A stretch of 64,000 bases of DNA from an uncultured Fluviicola sp. (GTDB lineage: Bacteria; Bacteroidota; Bacteroidia; Flavobacteriales_D; Crocinitomicaceae). Below, piece by piece: positions 59,559 to 64,000 of the stretch; the stretch's first letter is position 1; each line of letters opens with the position of its first letter. A model generated the notes under the pieces. It did not search any database and had not been told where the DNA came from. It saw nothing but the letters and a program-made list of their open reading frames with translations. Both the position numbers and the translations under genes were made by a program. The stretch covers positions 62,001 to 126,000 of the forward strand of contig NZ_CABHOL010000021.1 of NCBI RefSeq assembly GCF_902168135.1, given 5' to 3'.

Positions 59559-61226
59559 ATGGAATCATTGCACCGCATTTTTAGTTTCACTCCCATGTCA
59601 GCAAATGACCTGGCATTTAACAGACTGGATTTCTGGATTTTCTTCCTGGCGTTCATGGTGCTTTTTAGTTTCCTGCACAAACATCAGCTGGTACGCAGTA
59701 TGTTTATTACAGTGGCAAGTTTGTTCCTGTATTTCAAAACTTCCGGATTCTTTGTAACACTTTTGGCACTTTCGGTGGTTGTCAATTTCTTGCTTGGGAA
59801 ATGGATTTTCAAGGTCGAAAGCAAGGCGGGGCGTAAATGGATTATTGCATTTTCCGCAACTTTCAATCTATTTTTCCTGGGTTATTTCAAATATGCCCAC
59901 TTCTTCACGGAATCCTTCAACAAAATGTTCCATACGGATTTTGAGATCTTCAACTCTTTCGCGCAATGGGGCAACGGGTTCTTCGGTGACGGGACTTTTG
60001 AAACAATGATCCTGATGCCGGCCGGAATCAGCTTCTTTACATTCCAGTCCATCAGTTATGTTGTCGACATTTACCGCAAGGAAATTGCACCGGTAAAGAA
60101 CTTTTGGGATTACGCGTTCTATGTAACTTATTTCCCACATGTACTTATGGGACCAATCGTTCGTGCACGCGATTTCATTCCGCAAATCTACCAGAAATTC
60201 AAACTTACCCAGAAAGAATTCAGCGAATCGGTGTTCCTGATTATGAAAGGACTTTTCAAAAAGATCGTACTGGCCGATTTCATTGCAACCCATTTTATTG
60301 ATGCGATTGTAGACAATCCGGAGGTTTATCCGGGATATTGGAGCATCATTGCCATGTGGGGATATTCCCTTCAGATTTACGGTGATTTCTCCGGTTATAC
60401 GGACATTGCTATTGGGATTTCCAAATTGATGGGCTTCGAGCTTTTGCCGAATTTCAATTCTCCGTACAAAGCCAACAGTGTGGCTGATTTCTGGAGAAGG
60501 TGGCACAAATCCCTTGGTTCCTGGCTAAAAGATTACCTCTACATTCCGCTGGGCGGAAACAAAAAAGGATCCATCGGTACCTTCATAGCAATCATTGTCA
60601 TTTTCATTTTCCTGATCTTCATTACCGGCTGGTATGAATTAATCTTTGTCTATGTCGGTTTAATGAGCTTGTACGGAATTGCCATTCTCATCAGTCCGAA
60701 AGTGAAAACATTTATGTACCGCGACCTGAACCTCCTGATTACAATGGTCCTGGGGGGATTGTGGCACGGAGCTTCCCAAAACTTTGTAATCTGGGGAGCC
60801 ATGAACGGATTGGCTTTGGTGATCTACAACCACTGGAAAAAAGTTTCTCCTTACGAAAAAAGTTCCTGGTGGATCGTTCATTTCTGGAAGATCCTTCTGA
60901 CCTTCAACTTCATCACTTTTACCCGTATCTGGTTCCGACTGAAAACGGAAGGTGCTCCGACCAAAATGCTGGACCGTATCTTCAATCATTTCGATTACAA
61001 ATGGGAAACGTTCCAAAAACTAATTGACACTTATTCTCCTGCGCTTTTGATAATGCTGTTAGGATTTTTCCTGCACTGGATGCCTCAAAAATGGAAAGAT
61101 TTCATGGTGGGAAGTTTCGTGAAAACGCATTATGCGGTGCAAATGTTAATCATTGCTATTTTCGTGGTGATTCTGTACCAGGCCGCTTCCAATTCCTTCC
61201 ATCCTTTCGTATATTTGGAATTCTAA
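59559..61226 (+). CDS. MBOAT-family O-acyltransferase (AlgI/DltB-like)
   Basis: A 555-residue polytopic membrane protein. The MBOAT core shows MPAGISFFTFQSISYVVDIYR, MGPIVRARDFIPQI, YGDFSGYTDIAIGISKLMGF, FWRRWHKSLGSWLKDYLYIPLGG and the catalytic His in GGLWHGASQNFVIWGAMNG. AlgI and DltB-type proteins move an acyl group across the inner membrane for transfer to an extracytoplasmic polymer by a partner SGNH protein; both candidate partners lie immediately upstream. The polymer and the acyl group cannot be read from the sequence. A GTTCAAA/TTTGAACA repeat element follows six bases after the stop. Confidence 0.94.
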   Translation: MESLHRIFSFTPMSANDLAFNRLDFWIFFLAFMVLFSFLHKHQLVRSMFITVASLFLYFKTSGFFVTLLALSVVVNFLLGKWIFKVESKAGRKWIIAFSATFNLFFLGYFKYAHFFTESFNKMFHTDFEIFNSFAQWGNGFFGDGTFETMILMPAGISFFTFQSISYVVDIYRKEIAPVKNFWDYAFYVTYFPHVLMGPIVRARDFIPQIYQKFKLTQKEFSESVFLIMKGLFKKIVLADFIATHFIDAIVDNPEVYPGYWSIIAMWGYSLQIYGDFSGYTDIAIGISKLMGFELLPNFNSPYKANSVADFWRRWHKSLGSWLKDYLYIPLGGNKKGSIGTFIAIIVIFIFLIFITGWYELIFVYVGLMSLYGIAILISPKVKTFMYRDLNLLITMVLGGLWHGASQNFVIWGAMNGLALVIYNHWKKVSPYEKSSWWIVHFWKILLTFNFITFTRIWFRLKTEGAPTKMLDRIFNHFDYKWETFQKLIDTYSPALLIMLLGFFLHWMPQKWKDFMVGSFVKTHYAVQMLIIAIFVVILYQAASNSFHPFVYLEF

Positions 61227-61231
61227 AAACA

Positions 61232-61298
61232 GGTTCAAAAGAGTTGAAAAGGTTCAAAAAGTTAACCCATTCAATTTAAACATTTGAACATTTGAACT
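61232..61298. repeat. GTTCAAA / TTTGAACA repeat element, copy 2
   Basis: The left arm has GTTCAAA (61233), GTTGAAA (61243) and GTTCAAA (61252); the right arm has TTTAAACA (61275), TTTGAACA (61283) and TTTGAACT (61291). Order, orientation and both end sequences match copy 1 at 21362-21462. As there, the element begins only a few bases after a plus-strand stop codon, here that of the MBOAT gene. Confidence 0.85.
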
Positions 61299-61317
61299 AT
61301 TAAACTAACAAAGAAAC

Positions 61318-62016
61318 ATGTTACCAAAGGTTCACTTTCAGGATTTGGGACTGATCGATTACCAGGAGGCCTGGGATTACCAGGAGAAACTCTTCGGGGA
61401 AACAATTGCCTTAAAAATCGAACGCAGGAATGAGACCAGCACAGAGGAAACCAGGAACCATCTATTGTTCTGCGAACATCCGCATGTTTTTACTTTAGGG
61501 AAAAGCGGTACGGAAGATCATTTACTCCTGAACGAAACCGGTTTGGAGGAACACGATGCCAAGTTCTACAAGATCAACCGCGGAGGCGATATTACCTATC
61601 ACGGTCCCGGCCAATTGGTGGCTTACCCGCTTTTTGACCTCGATTATTTTTTCACCGACATTCACAAATACATGCGTTACCTGGAAGAAGCCGTCATTCA
61701 GGTATTGGCACATTATGGGATCAAAGGTGAACGTTCCCAGGGCTTCACCGGTGTATGGATCGATCCTGAAAAGCCGACAGCACGTAAAATCTGTGCTATG
61801 GGAGTCAAATCTTCCCGCTGGGTAACCATGCACGGAATCGGTTTCAACATAAATTCAAATCTTTCCTATTTTTCTCACATTGTACCTTGCGGAATTGAAG
61901 ATAAATCTGTAACTTCCTTGCAACTGGAACTTGGTAGAGCTGTTGATATGCAGGAAGTAAAAGACCTCCTAAAGGAAAAATTAGCCTCCCAATTCGGATT
62001 CACTTACGCACAATAG
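61318..62016 (+). CDS. lipB: Lipoyl(octanoyl) transferase
   Basis: A 232-residue cytoplasmic enzyme that moves octanoate from acyl carrier protein to lipoyl domains of 2-oxoacid dehydrogenases. Motifs include HPHVFTLGKSG-like EHPHVFTLGKSG, the substrate run NRGGDITYHGPGQLVAYPL, the conserved Lys in ARKICAMGVKSSRWVTMHG and the catalytic Cys in HIVPCGIEDKSVTS. Length matches the family. It follows the repeat element and precedes a serine hydrolase gene by two bases; the two may share a transcript. Confidence 0.96.
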   Translation: MLPKVHFQDLGLIDYQEAWDYQEKLFGETIALKIERRNETSTEETRNHLLFCEHPHVFTLGKSGTEDHLLLNETGLEEHDAKFYKINRGGDITYHGPGQLVAYPLFDLDYFFTDIHKYMRYLEEAVIQVLAHYGIKGERSQGFTGVWIDPEKPTARKICAMGVKSSRWVTMHGIGFNINSNLSYFSHIVPCGIEDKSVTSLQLELGRAVDMQEVKDLLKEKLASQFGFTYAQ

Positions 62017-62018
62017 TC

Positions 62019-63248
62019 ATGAAACGCACCCTGCTCAAATGGTTAAAACGAATCGGATGGTTTGTCTTAATCCTCTTTTTATCCGTCAATATTTTTATTC
62101 TTTTAAGCGGTCGTTTCTACCTCTACAAAGGAATTTATTACACGTATTTGCAGGGAGAAACTTCGCCAACGATCTATGACCTGAACAAGTTTTACAACTC
62201 AACGGTGAAAGCCCCTCGAAAAAGTGAAGCCTGGGATTTCAAGCTGCTCAAAAATGAAGTGCTTGACCAGGAAGATCTGAAATACATGGAAACCTGGCGA
62301 ACTTCGTCTTTTTTGGTCGTGAAAAATAACCAGGTAATCTACGAGCATTACTGGGATGAACACCATCCGGAAACCGTTTCCAATTCTTTTTCTGCTGCGA
62401 AAACCGTGGTCAGTATACTGATAGGAATTGCACATGAAGAAGGCGCTATCAAAAGCCTGGATGAACCGGTTTACAAATACATTCCGGAATTTACGGGGAA
62501 AGGGAAAGAAAAAATCACCATCCGGCATTTGCTGGCCATGGCTTCGGGGCTGGATTGGACAGAAAGCGGTAAAAATCCCTTATCTGAAAATGCTGAATCC
62601 TATTATGGGTGGGATTTGAGAGGGTTGGTAACCCGCCAGCATGTGGAACGTGCTCCCGGACAGGAATTCATTTATCAAAGTGGTAATTCGCAGCTGCTTG
62701 CTTTTATTCTTGAAAAAGCTACGGGGAAAGACCTTTCGCAGTATGCTTCCGAAAAATTGTGGCAGCCAATCGGTGCAGAATCAGATGCATTTTGGAGCCT
62801 GGACAAGAAAAGCGGCGATGAAAAAGCATTTTGCTGTTTGTACAGCACCACACGTGATTTTGCGCGCATTGGAAAGGTATTGGCCAATCACGGAAAATGG
62901 AACGATAAACAGGTCATTCCGGCTTCTTATTTCGATGAAATGGTCAAAAACCCGGTCATGACAACAGAAGAAGGCGTTCCGAATACGCGTTATGGTCTTC
63001 ATATCTGGACTTATGTAAGTAACGGCCACCCGGTTTATTACTGCCGCGGGATAAAGGGCCAGTACATCATTGCCATTCCGGATGAACAGTTAATCGTTGT
63101 AAGAACCGGTCACAAACGCGCTCCGGACACAGATCCTAAAATCCTGGAAAAAACAAATACCAAAGCAAACCAGGAGAAAATCGGTCATCCATCCGATTTG
63201 TTTGAATATATCCGCATGGGAAGAACAATAGCAGCTGCCAACAAATGA
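62019..63248 (+). CDS. Serine hydrolase of the beta-lactamase class C / NylB-like superfamily
   Basis: A 409-residue protein with an N-terminal transmembrane helix (about 14-33), so probably anchored in the inner membrane and facing the periplasm. The catalytic SxxK is SAAK in FSAAKTVVSILIGIA. The second motif is the Tyr of FIYQSGNSQLLAFILE (Y-x-S type as in NylB-like hydrolases, not the YxN of true class C beta-lactamases). The third motif region is CRGIKGQYIIAIP. The pattern points to an amidase or esterase rather than a beta-lactamase. The substrate is unknown. It begins two bases after lipB. Confidence 0.88.
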   Translation: MKRTLLKWLKRIGWFVLILFLSVNIFILLSGRFYLYKGIYYTYLQGETSPTIYDLNKFYNSTVKAPRKSEAWDFKLLKNEVLDQEDLKYMETWRTSSFLVVKNNQVIYEHYWDEHHPETVSNSFSAAKTVVSILIGIAHEEGAIKSLDEPVYKYIPEFTGKGKEKITIRHLLAMASGLDWTESGKNPLSENAESYYGWDLRGLVTRQHVERAPGQEFIYQSGNSQLLAFILEKATGKDLSQYASEKLWQPIGAESDAFWSLDKKSGDEKAFCCLYSTTRDFARIGKVLANHGKWNDKQVIPASYFDEMVKNPVMTTEEGVPNTRYGLHIWTYVSNGHPVYYCRGIKGQYIIAIPDEQLIVVRTGHKRAPDTDPKILEKTNTKANQEKIGHPSDLFEYIRMGRTIAAANK

Positions 63249-63270
63249 TTACTTTCATGCTCACAAACAA

Positions 63271-64000
63271 ATGAGCATTGTAAAAATAATGGAACGCAGG
63301 GATTACGCTAAAGTTTACCTACCTCTCTTTTTTATTCTCCTGGGCTTCGTGCTTAAGGGACTTTTCCTGGGCTCTAATTCACTGGGGGGAGACGAACCAT
63401 TCAGTGTATACCATTCGCAACAGTCGCTGGATCATTTATTCGGCATTTTCCAACATGAAAATAATCCGCCGCTGCATTTTTTGCTGCTGCATTACTGGAT
63501 CAAATTTTTCGGTATTTCTGAAATCGCGGTGCGGATACCTTCCCTTATTTTCAGCGCTTTCACTGTGCTTTTCATTTACCGGATCGGTTTACGGTTCTTC
63601 AACCTGCGTGTAGCGGTTATCGCTTCCGTTCTATTCACTTTTTCGACTTACCAGGTCTTATACGCACATGAAGCCAGAGCTTACGCATTGATGGGGTTTC
63701 TGACTGCTGTTTCCATGTTCTATTACCTGGAGATTATTCATCAAAAAAACAGGAATAACTGGAAACTATTCTGGTTTCTATTGGCAAACACTTTGTTGAT
63801 CTATACGCACTTCTTCGGATTTTTCGTCCTGTTCATCCAATTCTTCTTCATCCTGTTCCAGCGAAAACTATTGAAAGTACATTACCGCTTCCTGATTCTT
63901 TTTGTGCTTGTCATGCTGATTACCTATTCGCCTTATTTATGGCTGATTTTGAACCGGTTCTCAAGCGCTGCGGGAGGAACCTGGGTAACACCTCCAAGCG
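63271..64000 (+). CDS. GT-C / GT39-like glycosyltransferase, N-terminal part
   Basis: An open frame from ATG 63271 to the window edge, about 243 codons, cut by the window. The product starts MSIVKIMERRDYAKVY, followed by hydrophobic helices. The first loop has GSNSLGGDEPFSVYH, with the acidic pair expected for GT-C catalysis. HENNPPLHFLLLHYWIKFFG and SEIAVRIPSLIFSAF are motifs of the GT39/ArnT-like family. The gene at 24670 has the same order of motifs but is clearly not a close copy. It follows the serine hydrolase by 22 bases. Donor lipid sugar and acceptor are unknown. Confidence 0.85.
   Translation, partial: MSIVKIMERRDYAKVYLPLFFILLGFVLKGLFLGSNSLGGDEPFSVYHSQQSLDHLFGIFQHENNPPLHFLLLHYWIKFFGISEIAVRIPSLIFSAFTVLFIYRIGLRFFNLRVAVIASVLFTFSTYQVLYAHEARAYALMGFLTAVSMFYYLEIIHQKNRNNWKLFWFLLANTLLIYTHFFGFFVLFIQFFFILFQRKLLKVHYRFLILFVLVMLITYSPYLWLILNRFSSAAGGTWVTPPS

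Noticed and set aside
59868-60506. 212-codon open frame opposite the MBOAT gene
   Set aside because: Antisense shadow; the MBOAT frame has conserved catalytic motifs throughout.
62019-63248. Serine hydrolase considered as a class C beta-lactamase
   Set aside because: SxxK is present, but the second motif is Tyr-x-Ser rather than YxN, and the protein is membrane-anchored; the NylB/esterase-like type fits better.
1-64000. Search for tRNA, rRNA, riboswitch, prophage, transposase and known defence systems
   Set aside because: Nothing with the expected sequence or protein motifs was seen; small structured RNAs could still be missed by eye.

Overview
The window is chromosomal DNA of a Bacteroidota bacterium of the order Flavobacteriales. 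It looks closest to a Fluviicola-like member of the Crocinitomicaceae; that placement rests on gene content and protein style, not on a search. The evidence is threefold. Seven proteins carry type IX secretion (T9SS) C-terminal sorting domains: type A at 6180, 10429, 15660 and 46871, and type B (gliding-motility-associated) at 2667, 26033 and 34501. Promoter-like boxes match the Bacteroidota -7 consensus TAnnTTTG. Housekeeping genes have Bacteroidota forms, such as the long PurF, MtaB and an alpha2-type GlyRS. The seven secreted proteins take up roughly 37% of the window. No rRNA, tRNA, CRISPR array, prophage or insertion sequence was recognised.

Layout. 1-2.5 kb: a lolC/E-like permease (cut by the window edge) with rbfA, divergent from an MsbA-like ABC exporter. 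2.7-5.8 kb: a choice-of-anchor-L adhesin convergent with an atypical SDR oxidoreductase. 6.2-20.1 kb: three giant tandem paralogous adhesins whose C-terminal halves are nearly the same module series while their N-termini differ. Each is followed by a hairpin terminator. 20.2-26.0 kb: 3-hydroxyanthranilate dioxygenase, a membrane protein of unknown function, an S4 RNA-binding protein, meaB-cdd, mtaB and a GT-C glycosyltransferase. 26.0-29.9 kb: a giant SBBP-repeat/PKD type B protein. 30.1-34.4 kb: purF, an orphan histidine kinase and gpmI in one operon. 34.5-36.8 kb: a second choice-of-anchor-L protein. 36.9-43.5 kb: an M20 dipeptidase with a LEA14-like lipoprotein, glyS, an MBL-rhodanese-rhodanese protein, and a secreted cyclophilin-FKBP fusion.

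43.6-49.4 kb is a minus-strand cluster of two GH16 glucanases (one T9SS-exported), three small outer-membrane beta-barrels and a coiled-coil tail-fibre-like protein, with no SusC/SusD pair. 49.6-56.6 kb holds an acyltransferase-3 protein, PpiD, MsrA, a small lipoprotein and a DUF255/thioredoxin protein. 56.7-61.2 kb is an operon of two SGNH hydrolases and an MBOAT acyltransferase, most simply a surface-polysaccharide O-acetylation machine. lipB, a NylB/class C-type serine hydrolase and a second GT-C glycosyltransferase (cut by the window edge) close the window.

The common theme is the cell surface: secreted adhesins, envelope folding and repair (PpiD, the PPIase fusion, MsrA), glycan hydrolysis and glycan acylation. 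The least explained signals are non-coding. One is a pair of perfect palindromes with identical GTAGGGGCG arms but different self-complementary cores. Another is a pair of GTTCAAA/TTTGAACA repeat elements placed just after stop codons. A third is a 12-bp inverted repeat abutting the start codon of the first gene of the GH16 cluster.
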